DNA of 64,000 nt from contig QANZ01011517.1 in the NCBI GenBank assembly GCA_003254925.1, positions 34,847 to 98,846 of the forward strand. The letters run 5' to 3'. This document shows, one piece after another, positions 36,298 to 48,553 of the stretch. The position numbers and the translations under genes are program-made. Origin of the DNA: Chamaecrista fasciculata (taxonomy: Eukaryota; Streptophyta; Magnoliopsida; Fabales; Fabaceae). Position 1 is the stretch's first letter. Every line of letters starts with the position of its first letter. The notes below the pieces were generated by a model. It was given only the letters and a program-made list of their open reading frames with translations, was not told where the DNA came from and did not search any database.

Positions 36298-38440
36298 GAG
36301 CATGGATCCGGTAAAGTGAGTTTCCCGCCATATTCACTGAAGTCTGTCTGCAGTGTGCGATCTCAGGCGTCCGTTTCATCTGAACGGATTACAATATGCC
36401 ATGTCATCTTATTTTTTAAGTGGAACGCTGCGTTTCACTTTCTAAAAACTTTGCCTCTCACTTGCTGAAAACGCAGAGTGGTTTGGGGACTAAAATGGAC
36501 CTAGAACTGATACCAATCTTCTTCTCAATCGTAGTGCCGCATCACATTGCATCTCCGCCGTTGTTCATCTCTTACATCGTTCATCGATCGTCACCGGTGT
36601 GCTCCAACGTTGTAGTCAAGATCCCATAAACGCCGGGATGGACCATGGATGATCGACGATTCAGCGCCACCGAGTAAGTCGATTTTGGTAAAACAATTCA
36701 GAATTCTGAAATTCCGCGGCTTCTCTCTCTCGTTTGACTTGTGATGGATGGATGTGTTTGTTTGTTGGAGCTGTCTGTGCAGTAGTAACTAATAATATGA
36801 TGGATTAAGTGTCTGCTATCTGATACAGCATCTGATATCCTTAATTTACTAGATTTAAGTGTCTACAATCTATGTGATGGATTAATTCCTAATTATAATA
36901 ATTATAACTCATTTCCTAGTGCTAGTAAGGAAGATTTAAGCATGACGTTTGATATATAAGGAAGACTTTGATGCATAGAATGCAAGTTCTAGTTCTAGTA
37001 GTAGCCTTCCGATTGCAAATCTTCACAACTATAACTCATTTCCTATTTCAAGGCTTTCACTTTTAATTTATGAATTACCATAACTCTATACTCCAAATGT
37101 AATGACTTACATAGACATTGGTTAAACCTGAAATAATCATTCACTCAATTATCCATTAGATTCTAATCTCAAGGTGGGAGGTTGTGACTTGATACCCATT
37201 ATTAGTAATGAAAAACATCTAAACTTAATGCTTAAAAGTTGTCAAGTCACCAACCAAGAGCCCAAGACTAGGTTCTGAAACTTGGATTTTAAGGATTATA
37301 TATGTACTTTCATTGAATTGGACCATTTTGTTCAAATATGTTGCTTATATTGTGTTAAGTGCTGTGACATAGCCTATGAGGTAACAGAAACAGCAGAGTT
37401 AAGCACTAGCCCATGTCTAACATAAAAAAGGATCAAGAGTAGCTTCATACTTTCATTTTGGTCCTGTATAGTTTTTAACTGCATAATTATGTTATTCTTT
37501 ATCAACAATATCTTTCATTTTGGGTTATTAAAACTGATTGTGTCTTATTACTTAAAATCTTCATATTCATTTTGAGCTATCAGTTAATGAACTTTGAGGA
37601 TTTATTTATTTCACTGCTGCTTCAAGTCCTGATCACTTTGTCAAACTCTTTGTATAATTTATTTCTCAGCTATAGTATTAAAGTGCTGAAGATCTATTTT
37701 AGAAATCAAAACAAAGAAGATATAAAAATCTGAGGACTATAACAGAATAAAAATTCATTTTAGATGCTATATTACAAATCCCTTTTTTTTTTTCTTGTTT
37801 CTTTCTGCAGAACTTAGTAATCAAATTTGGAGCTATATGAACAAAATAATGTGCCAACATCTTGAGGGAGGAGGAGGTAAAGATAATGCAGATAGAGTGC
37901 AGTAAGGAAGACATCAAGATAATGCAGATGACCAATCATCCTGGAATAAACAGCTTGTAGAATTACTAATTCCTTGTAATTAAATATTATAGTGACTATC
38001 ATTGTACTTCAAAGAAAAATAAGAGTCATGAAATAAGACTCATTGTAATACAAATTTTCATATCAATACATACATAATTTTTACTACTTTTGAACACCAG
38101 TTGTAACCAAATCTTCTCATTTTCTATACTTAGAAATGTAGATGCATAATTGTATATCACTTTATTTTTATTTTATTATTATATGTAATTCCCTTTACAT
38201 ATAAAAGGATTTGGCTTTGAATGGTTTATTCACTAATGTAATTTTAAGTTTTTTTTTTTCTCTTCTTCATCTTAAGTTATTTTATTGAAAAAAATAGAAC
38301 ATATAGCCTTAAATTAAACTCTGTTAGATGGTGAAGTTAACTTTTCTTATTCTCTGTGGTATGAAAAAATGATAATATCTATAAGACAACATGTATACCA
38401 TAATATAGATTGGTAGCTTTAATATCATTAAAATTAGTTA
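36298..38440 (+). other. Possible spliced non-coding or decayed small gene
   Basis: 36298-36673 is GC-richer than its surroundings. A strong donor GTAAGT starts at 36674 and a strong acceptor (TTTTTTTTCTTGTTTCTTTCTGCAG) ends at 37810, suggesting a two-exon transcript on +. A short frame from ATG 36645 (MDDRRFSATE) reaches a stop one codon into exon 2. Exon 2 has a coding-looking run in another frame (SNQIWSYMNKIMCQHLEGG), one base out of register. It is therefore either non-coding or a small gene broken by a one-base change. I recognise no family. Confidence 0.3.
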
Positions 38441-39630
38441 GAATTCTTTCAAGATGGAGCCACTTGTTTGAAGTCCATACATACTTTTGGATCAATGTGA
38501 ATATTTTGATCAATTTATAATTAAATTTTTTATATTAAATTAAAAAATATAACCAATCTTCAAAAAATATAATAAATATACCTTATTTATTGAAGCTATT
38601 TGGAGTCTCGACCCCACACATGGTACATGATTATGATAGTAGGATACAACTTCACCTCATCCTATAATTCTATAAATAAGAAAGGTCAAAATCTTAAATT
38701 GATGCCAAATATATGAAGTAGATTTTAGATTGATCTTAAATATTTTATTTGTTTCAGATTGATTCTACATATTTCTATAATTTCTCAAATTAGTCCTATA
38801 TTTACTTTCAGAGTGAGATTTGAGTTGTTTGCTGACGGTTTCAACTACATAGAGAAAGAACTCTTCAAAAATTAACAAATAATTTTGAAATCATCACATT
38901 CGAACTTAAAACAATATAATTATGGTCAACTTTGTTTTATAGTGAAACAAGCAGTGCACGTTCTTGACACGATTTGATATTATTTTGTTGATGACTCTAA
39001 CTGAACAAAGAAAGTATCGTCTAAAGCAACTTGTAAATCTGAAGTCATTTTATTCGAACTAGAAATGAGAAAAATATGACCACAAATTCAATATTTGGAA
39101 CTAATTTGAAAAATCATAAAAATATACAAAACCAATCTGAAAAGAAAAAGATATATTTACAGCTAATTGAAATCTATCCCATATATTAAAGACCAATTTG
39201 AGGTTTTGACCAACAAAAAATAAATCTACAATTTTCTATTTTTTTTCTTCCTTGTTCTTTTTGACCACAGCCTACAATCCTATATCTACAATCTACATGC
39301 TAAATGGATAAGCTAAGAACTAACATAACCTCCAGATTGTAACGAACAATCATACATATAGTCATATACACACATACATACATATATCAAAGGCATAAAG
39401 CTAAAGAAACAAAAGCAAAAATAAAATAAGTAGTAGAAGAAACCCGTGAATGGTTTTGGTGGTTTCATTTCAATTTCATCCTTCACTCTTTGAGTCTTCT
39501 TGACCCTCCATTTCAAATTCAAAATCGAAATCGAAACCCTTCCTAATCCCAACTTCACATACATGGCGAATCATGCTCCTTCTTCTTCAATCTCTCCCCT
39601 TACGATTCTTCTGTTGATTTAGAGCTTACC
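38441..39630 (+). promoter_or_regulatory. HINT4 upstream region (parent of copies A, B, D) and 5'UTR
   Basis: Sequence shared with 30470-31425 and 32840-35720. No distinct TATA box is assigned. The 5'UTR region (39400-39630) is CT-rich and contains one upstream ORF. Confidence 0.6.
39563..39622 (+). CDS. 19-residue upstream ORF of HINT4
   Basis: ATG at 39563 reads MANHAPSSSISPLTILLLI and stops at TAG 39620-39622, eight bases before the main ATG (39631). The same ORF, same length, is kept in the partial copy at 35654-35713 with two residue changes (MANHASSSSLSPLTILLLI). It could lower translation of the main frame or be bypassed by downstream transcription starts. Confidence 0.5.
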   Translation: MANHAPSSSISPLTILLLI

Positions 39631-42600
39631 ATGGAGACAAGCAGGCTCGCCATTTTGTGCTCTCACCTTCGCCCAATCGGCCTCACTCCTGCTCGTAGTT
39701 CGTCTCGCTGCTTGCGGGTTTCGGTTTCGGCTTCGTCTTGTGCTTCCGGGACGAATCCATCGCAGAAAGACAAGTTGCAAGATGATTGCGTTTTCTGCAA
39801 GATTATTCGGGGCGAATCACCCGCTTTCAGGGTATGATTTTGGTTTTAGATTCTTCGGTAAATACGAACTGATGAGTAATTAGTTGTGTTTGTAGCTGAA
39901 GAAATTGTCGATAGGTTATTATTTTTTTTAGGGGAAATTGCATTTACCTACCCACCTTGAACTATGTGTTCGATTGCAATGTGACTAGTCTATGAAAAAT
40001 AACAATCAATTCCCCAATCTATTAATTCCGTAGTAATGTCCTTCCAACCATTAGTGACACCTTTAACTTTTTTATCTTGAACTCCTTGTAAGTTGCATAA
40101 ATACTTTATAAAATAGTGAAGAACATAATTTTATATAAGATGTGCAACTCACATTAGACTTAAAAAATAAAAAGTTAATGGAGTACTAAGGGTCGGGGGA
40201 CATTGCTAAGAAATTAATAGATTAGGGAGTTAATTGTTATTTTTCATAGATTGGGGGGCATTGCAATTGAACACATAGTTCAGGGTGGGTAAATGTAATT
40301 TTCCCTATTTTTTATATGTGGGAAGCAGCCTGGTATTGTTGCAGCTCTAATTTAGTAGGAAATTTGACATGAGTTGAAAATTGATGAAACTGATTGTTTT
40401 TTTGTTTAAAGAAAAAAGAAGAAGAGGCTTGTGGAGTCTTCTGGATCATTTGGCACTATTAACTGTTAAAACATTGTATAAATTCTTAAACTCTTGCATG
40501 TACATATTGTCCAAGTCTCGTTTTATTGAGCTGTGGTTTTGTTCTGCCATCTTTTTTGGAACGTCCATCTATTTAAAAGAAATTATAAAATGAAAAACTT
40601 TTTGAATGGTATTTTGAGTGCCAGTAAACTAATTGTATGCTCTAACAGGAATTAGTCTAACTCCCCCTCATGCCTTGGCTGACAGACATTGCTATGACAA
40701 ACCATAATGCTGGCTAATGAGTAAAAGTGATTACAGGACCTGGCTGAAAAAGCCTTATAGAGACTATATAAGTTTCTCTAAAGAGCCATTCGTTCTTGTT
40801 TTATAATTGGATAGATACATACTGAATTATTTGCAATTCACAAAAAGGTAAGAATCATGTTGAAATTTCTTGTTTGATGAATTACATTTCATCATTGAGC
40901 TGCATTTTGTTTAGTCAACTAAAGAGATAAGGAGAGAGAATAGTTGACACTTTGTATTAAGAATTTGGAATCATCATCATAACCCAAGTCACAAGTGAGG
41001 TGTTTGGATTCAGAGTTTCAGTCCTTTTTTTGGATTAACATAGATTTAGCTGAGTGACTTAAAGATGATTCCAAGTCCCTAAGATTGAGTGATCAAAAGG
41101 ATTTTCAATCAGTAATAAGCTATACTAATTGCAAGGCTGTAGTTAATCCAACAGTTAAAAAAAATAAATACTGCTAAGCTTTGGAGGCCTATTGAGGAAT
41201 TTGGTCTGCGCAGTTGTCATTGAGATGCATCAAACCCTATTCCCTGTTATGCCACTGCTTACAGAAAATAATTTTTTTCGTATCTTTGAAGCAGTGACAT
41301 ATCCTATCTATTTATTTATTTTTAATTCTAATTCTATGCTTATGCTGCATCAGATTTTTCTGTATTCAATTCCTTCAACTTAGCTTCTTTTTCCTTCTGG
41401 TATACAGCATTTAAAACTATCAAACGTTTTGATCTTAATATTATTTTCTGCTTCCCCCCNNNNNNNNNNNNNNNNNNNNNNNNNCCCCCCCCCCCCCCCT
41501 CTCTCTCATATTTTCTTAGAAAAATAATCAATTATTTAAATAAAGGAAAAATTTTGTAGTCAAGGTCTTGCACTCTGAAACACAGGGTTGCTATAACTAT
41601 AGTACAAGTACTTGTAAGTAGCTAAGATTTAAGCAATTAGTTTTCTGCTTATTGATCTGGAAGCTCATGGATTTGTCTACTGCCTTTGCGGGTTAAATTG
41701 TCAAGTTTCTCAGTGTATTGTAAACAGTTGAATATTCCAATTCAAGTAAAATTTTTAGAACACCACAAATCTGGTGTTATTGTTGAATTGAAGATAAGAG
41801 TTGAAGTCCACAATTACATAAGAATTTCTTCAGAAAAATGGATATATCAGTTTGTAGTAAATAAGTGAATATAAAATTTACTGTCTTCATGATAATTTTA
41901 GGCTTGTAAACAATTTTTTATCATTGCTTTGACTCATTGTTCCTACTTTATTTTTGGAATTGGCAGCTGTATGAAGATGACTTGTGCTTATGTATATTGG
42001 ACACAAATCCGCTGAGTCATGGGTAAGGTATCATATATTGTAGTAGCAAGTACAGAGAGGTATACTGTGAATTATAGTCTTGTTTTGTTTCATGGTATGC
42101 ACGTGCCCACATGGTCATCAATAAGCAATCATGCCTAAAAGTTCAAAATTTAGAACTATACATTTTTCATTATTCTGCATGACATTATCTGATATTTACT
42201 TTTCATATCTAATCTTTATTTTTCAGGCACTCTCTGATAATCCCCAAGTTGCATTTTCCTTCATTAGATGCTACTCCTCCATCGGTAAGTAATTTTCTTT
42301 TGGTACAATAAGACTAAGTTCTAATATATATGATTACAGTTTATTGTTTTAAGTGGTTATATATGCTTTTAAGTTGATTATAAATCATTTGTCCATTGCC
42401 TTTTGCACTATTCTGGTAATAGTGATAGAAGATGATAGCATTATCAAAATAAAAGGAAAATGTAATGTTCTAATTACCTTACACTTTAAGGCCAAGAATA
42501 ACTTCCGTACATGTTGATGTGTGTACCCAAGCATGGAACAGAACTTCTGAATTTCATGTCTCAGTCACCCTCCCCCCTTGGATTTTAATTCTTTCTGGAC

Positions 42601-45600
42601 TCAGAAATTTCAAAATTATCTGCATTGATGGGAGCACTTTAAACCATATATGAAGAGCTTCTATCTAATTAATCAAGTAATGCTACTGATTCACTTGGTA
42701 TCCAATTAAAAAAAAAACAAGAAGAAAAAACTCCTTAATTTGCAGGTAGCTGGGTTTCTATCAATGTGTGAAATTAATGTACTAATTTACAATTTTTTAA
42801 GACCCAACTGATTGGGTCATCACCAGCAGAGGGTATTGGGCTAGGTTAAACCATAGATCTGTTTTTTAGCAGTTGGTCTGGATTGAAATGATAAAAACTG
42901 ACAAACTGAAATTTCAAACTTTATCGTGCTACCTACAAAAAGGGTTTACAGCCTGAGAAGTTTATAGGGACAGAATTTGACACTTTGAATCCTGCAGAAG
43001 CTTGTTAGTTAGCAGCATACTTCAGATTCTCCATTGTTCTCCTTCTCAATGGAACTTCCTCAAAGCTTCTCTTCCCTGCAGGATTCTTCCAAACGTCACC
43101 TCAAGAATTTCTTCCTAGAATTCTTCCTCTGCAGACATTTCCTGCAACGTTCTTCTGAAAATGTTCCTCTCTGATTCCTTCAAGTTCTGGATCTCTATAA
43201 GTTGTCTTTTGGGTATTTCTTTTTTTAGATAATGAGTCACTAACTTTTTATTGTCTCCTCTCAATAGGTGTTACTCCCTTTTATTAAATAATGATCTCTT
43301 TTGTAATGACATGGTTGCATTATTGTAAGACATAATTCATTTAAAGAGGTGGGAAGATAAACTCTTCTGCAACTATTTACGGAGAAGCTGCAAACTTTCT
43401 GTCCTTCTATCTTTATTGATGAAATATAAAAGAGAAAAAGTTAGGGAAAAAAGGAAGAGGCGAAAGGCGCTCTTGAGGCGCCAAGGCCCTAAGACGCCTT
43501 AGGCGAGATGCGGTAGAAAGGTGCATGCTTCAGTGAACTAAAACATTATAATATGAAACAAAATACTAGACATATGCTATATGAACAAAATATTTGTTGA
43601 TCACTATCAAATAAGTTGCTATTTGAGAATGAAAAGTGAATTTAATAATTAGGATGCTTGATTATTATATTATTTTAATAAAATGATACACATTTGTTTT
43701 AATTAAAAAAAATTAGAATCTTATGATTCTCAATCTGATATTCCGATTTGATCTATTTTGTGCCCCTCTTAATCCTTTGTAAGATCACGATCTTAATAAC
43801 CTTGCATTGACCTATCATCATCTGCTATTGAAGTTTACATAACTAATCACAAATAAAACCCAACTTAAGAGAAAAACTAAGATCAGTAATCAACTTAAAT
43901 ACAAGAACTAATGCCTTGACTCTAATGAAGCCCCAATACCAGGCTGTGGACTTATTACGTAGCCTATACTGTAATAAGTTTATACATTGTGGACATTTGT
44001 AATGTTGAAATTTTACTGCCAACACTAGTAAACTGAAGCTTGGTTGTGGATTTAGTTAACTGCAAACTCTAGTCATATTTTTGCATATCTTGGCTGAAGT
44101 TTTTATTTTTATTAAACTTCAATAGAACAAGTTATTTTTAATAATAAAAAGACCAAATCCTGGTTTAAATTGAATAGATATGATATTATCATTTTTGTTA
44201 GATTGCTAATATTTCTTCCCAATTTTTTGATCTTTTGATTTCTTCAAATTTGAGAAGTCGATTTAGTCTGATCCTAAGTAAAGTAAAAGTAAATCTGGCA
44301 AAAAAAAAGTAAAGTAAAAGTAAAGGGTCTGTTAAATTGACATAGCACTGTGTTTTTTCAATTAAATATGGTGTGCATGATATGGTTATTTCATTATAAC
44401 TTCCAAATTGATTGATGGTACAGGTGGTGGCTGCAATGTGTTCAAAAGTTCCTTTCATTAGCAATGCCATAAAAAAAGCTACTGGTTGTGGTATGTGCTT
44501 AAATTCTTTTCCGCTGTCATAGTTTTATAATCTTTCCTCTTTCTATCTGGCACAGATTTCTTTTACCTCAGTTGAACCCTATAATTTCTGTTAGTGTTGT
44601 TAGTATTATTATGACAGTAGTTGAGAGATTATGTTAATTAGGTAGTTAGGAGTATGTATTAAATAGGAGTTCATAGTTGTATATGTATATATATTCTTGT
44701 ACTTTCAATGAAGAAGATAAGAAATCATTTTCAGATATTCTCACTTTAACAATTTCATAAGTATTTAACAACCAAACAATAGATGAACTAGGTATGAGGG
44801 TGGACTTGTTATGCTATAAGCCTATAATCTGATAGTGCATGCCCAACTGCAATATTATTTTATTTTTTCTTAGAACTTGGAGATTTTACCCATCAATTTC
44901 AGGGTTAGAAAAATAACAATCTTGACTTACTGTCCTATAAGAAAGATGAAATAATGAAGCTGTTAGAACCCACTACTTATATAAACATTGCTAATCTCTC
45001 TTGTATATAGTCAGAATAGACTGATTACAGAGGCATATACACACACAAATGCAAAATAATAACATAGGTACCCAATATTTTCCTTACCCTCTCTCTTGCA
45101 AAAGTAACACTATACACACCCGCATCCATGTCTATTGTACAATGTCCAGCATGTTATCATTCATTGTGGGCCCATGTCCAATAACAGAAGGCCCATCAGA
45201 GGCTCATTTCCTGATCTGATATAGTATGAAACTTGAAAGTAATTGGTTCAGGAATTGTTTCTGCAAAATAAAGTAGGTACCCCTTCGGTCTACGAAGCTG
45301 GTAAATGGTAATATCTAATATGTACATTGATCAATCCAGTAGCTGTCTCATGCAATTTAACTAGCTGAAACAAAGCACACTAGCTGTTCCTTAGCCTTGT
45401 CATGTAATTTTATTAGCTTATATGAAAAATTAGGGGAATTGTCTTCCCCAATTTGGCTTTCTTCAGTTGATGTGCGTGCATTCTCTCTTCCTTTGTTTTA
45501 CCCTACAAATCACTTACCTCTAGAATCCTGAACGTTGGATTGAACTAGTGACATAAATCCTTCATTTTACTGATTACTTATGTTTTATGAAAGAATTTAT

Positions 45601-46830
45601 TGATGAGAAGAGAGAAGAATACAAAAAGGTGCAGAAACAGTGGAAATATTACCTGCAAACAAAAGCAAAGAATCCGGACACTTTTGCTCAAGAGCCTTTC
45701 CAAAGAAACCAAACGGGTTATTTCAAATTTTCCAACCCACTTCACAATGCAAAAAATAGATGGTTATTCGTCTCTCAATGTTTGTAACCCCTCAATCAGT
45801 GGTCCAGTGATAACCGCTTTGAGTTTGAAACAATCACTACCACTTTTCAGTCACGTCCATTGTTGAGGGATTACAGGCATATGCACCCAGATCCAGTCTT
45901 TCCTATGTTACATCTACTTTACATATCTATGATTTACATCGAAATTTGCGCTAAACTACAAGGAGAATCTTACTTTTCTTTCATGAAAGTGTTACAAAAT
46001 TTAATAATCAGTGCTGCTTCCTGGATGTCGGTGTAGTTATGATTCAGAACCCAAAGCTCAACCTCAATTTATAGTGAAAGAATTGTTTAGTTGCCACTAG
46101 GGCACTAACAACAGAGTTTATGCTTGCTTACCAAAACACAACAGGCAGGCAAAGTCAAAAACCCTTGTGAATTGATGACTATATTCTCATTTAATGATTT
46201 GTAGTTTTAGTGGGTAATTCGGAACACAGTACACAATCATTTTTGCTTCCAAATTGTTAACTTTTAGATATGCTTGCTCCTTAGAGGAATCTACTCTCTT
46301 GATTCTTCTGTTAATTGTATTGCTCCTCATCGAGTTTCATGGAAGTTTGAAATTCTGCAGATTCGTTCAACTTGTTGGTTAACAACGGGAAAGCTGCCGG
46401 GCAAGTTATATTTCATGTAAGATATTGTCTTCTATATTATTAACTGTGGCACTTGGGGACAGACATGAACTTCTATGAATTAGTAATGTTTCTCCCCATT
46501 AACAAAATGATCAACACAGCTAATTTTATTACTGAACATGTGAATTTCAGACCCATATCCATATTATTCCTCGCAAAGCATATGATTGCTTGTGGACTTC
46601 TGAGGTGATAATTCCCTTTTAATCCTTGTTTGTCTATTACTAAAATCATGAGATGAGGTTACAAGTTGTAAATCATTGATGAATTTTATTGTTTCCAGAG
46701 TCTCAAGAGGCGTCCCCTGAACTTAGATGAGGAAGCTTCTCAGCTTGCTGCTCGTGTTCAAGAACAGATGTTGCCGTCGGACATCTGTCAAGATAGTAAA
46801 AATGAAGATTTTTGTCCAAGTAAAAATTAG
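39631..46830 (+). CDS. HINT4: HIT-domain protein, HINT4-type nucleotide hydrolase
   Basis: Histidine-triad nucleotide-binding protein. The plant HINT4 group hydrolyses/phosphorolyses adenosine phosphosulfate and related adenylates. Seven exons, all GT-AG and in phase: 39631-39831, 41967-42022, 42227-42284, 44424-44490, 46361-46416, 46551-46604, 46699-46830. They give 207 residues. The HIT core starts at about residue 51 (DDCVFCKIIRGESPAF, with the CxxC typical of HINT). The catalytic triad H146-T-H148-I-H150-I-I-P is in exons 5-6; H148 is the predicted nucleophile. The first ~48 residues are rich in Ser, Arg and Ala with no acids after the start, which looks like an organelle transit peptide. 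ATG 39631 has a good context (ACCATGG). Intron 1 (2.1 kb) has a fold-back element and a 25-N gap; intron 3 a micro-insertion. The gene is convergent with the USP39-like gene. Confidence 0.95.
39931..40305. mobile_element. Fold-back MULE-like element in HINT4 intron 1
   Basis: GGGGAAATTGCATTTACC...CCACCTTGAACTATGTGTTC and the complement (GAACACATAGTTCAGGGTGGGTAAATGTAATTTTCCC). Flanks TTTTTTTTA and TATTTTTTA agree at 8 of 9 positions. Non-coding. Confidence 0.8.
41460..41484. other. Assembly gap (25 N) in a poly-C tract
   Basis: Flanked by C6 and C15 then a TCTCTC run; a homopolymer sequencing failure in HINT4 intron 1. Confidence 1.
42285..44276. other. HINT4 intron 3, mostly unremarkable
   Basis: Intron sequence. 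43455-43525 has a GAGGCGCCAAGGCCCTAAGACGCC-like GC-rich patch of unknown origin. No gene recognised. Confidence 0.45.
44277..44324 (+). repeat. Micro-insertion TCTGGC-A8 with 17-bp target duplication
   Basis: AGTAAAGTAAAAGTAAA at 44277-44293 and 44308-44324; 14 bp between (TCTGGC plus eight A). Located in HINT4 intron 3. The low-complexity target makes this example slightly weaker. Confidence 0.7.
45560..46020 (+). other. Coding-like fragment inside HINT4 intron 4, unassigned
   Basis: 45587-45787 reads KEFIDEKREEYKKVQKQWKY...TFAQEPFQRNQTGYFKFSNP, then stops. A second open run (about 45800-46017) in another frame reads QWSSDNRFEFETITT, RDYRHMHPDPVFPMLHLLYI and IEICAKLQGESYFSFMKVLQ before a stop. 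Composition is protein-like and unlike surrounding intron, so it may be a captured or retroposed gene piece. I do not recognise the family. It is not part of HINT4, whose flanking exons splice in phase without it. Confidence 0.35.
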
Positions 46831-48553
46831 TTAGATCATTGAGCTGTTATATCTTAAACCATTCAATTTGTCTGCATATTTGTATAGTCAATATAATTGG
46901 TTTTCAGCAAAATTTTCGGAAGAGGGAAACCTTCAAGTTCATTATTATGTTAGCATTTCTTACATTTAAGAAACTATATTATGTAACAAGCAATATTTGT
47001 AGGGTCCCTTGGTTTCTTATTTCATTATTATGTTAAATATACTGGTACCTATGTCTCTAAAATTATAGTTGTACTCTACTGAGTTTTTCTTCCCTTTGAA
47101 CTTGTGAATTTCAGACTCAAATATTCATCAACACTATATTATATGTGAGAAGAGCCTTTTGGTCATCCTCCCACTTATACTAAGATGAAAATATTACATA
47201 TAATTAAAATAATTTTTTTTTACTGAGTCAACAATTTAATCCATTTATTTTATATATAGCAAAGCCCATAGTAGGTATATATTATTCAGGCCTTCTGTTC
47301 GCAAAATAAATTGTTGTCTGAAGTTGATCACTATCATTATTTCTTTAAAATTACACAATTTATGAGTCTTCTGAGAGATACTTCATAAGTGAGGAAATAA
47401 ATATAATTGAAAATGAAACAGATTCAGATTCTAATGTAAAAAAATCATTTTGATACAGAAGAAAAGTTTGTTAAATTGTATTTTGGAGAATTGTTAGAGA
47501 CAAGTCAATCAGATTGCTCCAAAAATTGTTTACTTAATTTTTAGTCAACAACCAGTACCGGAAAAAGAGTATCCACTATCTGAAAATAGAGAATCATTCA
47601 CTCATTTTATAATAGATAGAAGGGAAAAGAAAATTTGGGGGGCAATAGATAATTTTGAGATAAGATGGAAAAATTAAGCCTAGTACTCAAATAGTGATTA
47701 AATATTTGTGAAAACTAAATTTTCAGGAGATAGATGGTCTTAAGAAAATAAGAATAAAATAGGATATATATATATATATATATATTGAAGTTAACATTTA
47801 CAAAGAGCAGTAGGATGATCATAGATAACTAATAAAAATATACTTCCAAGAATATATAATATAATGCACTACTTTGTAGAAAAAAAAAGGACAATCTTAT
47901 CAACACTAATCTGATGATACTTCAAATACTTCAAACTTCTTCAAACAACTATGAACCCCTATAACCGATCAGAACTATTCATTGAAACAGAATAACAGAA
48001 GTAAACCTCACCACAAAAGTAATGAAATGCGTTCTCATAATAGGTATAATATAACAAATCAAACCATTATTAAGCAGACATGTTCTCAAATGTCTTTCAG
48101 ACGGAGACCAATTTCACTCATGCATTGCTAAATTGTTTTAGAAAACTAGGTATTTCACTACATGAATGGTAAATATCAATATATTGAACTTAGAATAAAG
48201 GACGGAGTAAGAGGAAAGAAAACAAGATATTGGATAAAATACATTTTCTTCTGTTCACTGTTGTAAAATTCTCTTCAATTCACATACCCTAAGTCAACTG
48301 TTCCTGCAAAGGAAAAATCAAATAACCAGTGCAACTAAAAGGGGAAAAGAATCTATTGGTCTTATCTCGTTTCATGAGTAACTTAGGCAAACTATATCAG
48401 CCGAAGTACAATGCCGAAGATTGGGTTTAATGCCGAAGAAGCAGCTTCAACAAGCAGAAACCAGAATTAGGATATTTAATCTTCTGAAGGGAATTCTAAA
48501 CCTACAAAACCCTGAAACTAATGGCCAGGCAATAATCATACAGCTTATCCATA
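46831..48553. other. Region between convergent HINT4 and USP39-like genes
   Basis: 3'UTRs of both genes and AT-rich spacer with a (TA)n run at 47765-47784. No further gene or repeat recognised. Confidence 0.55.
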
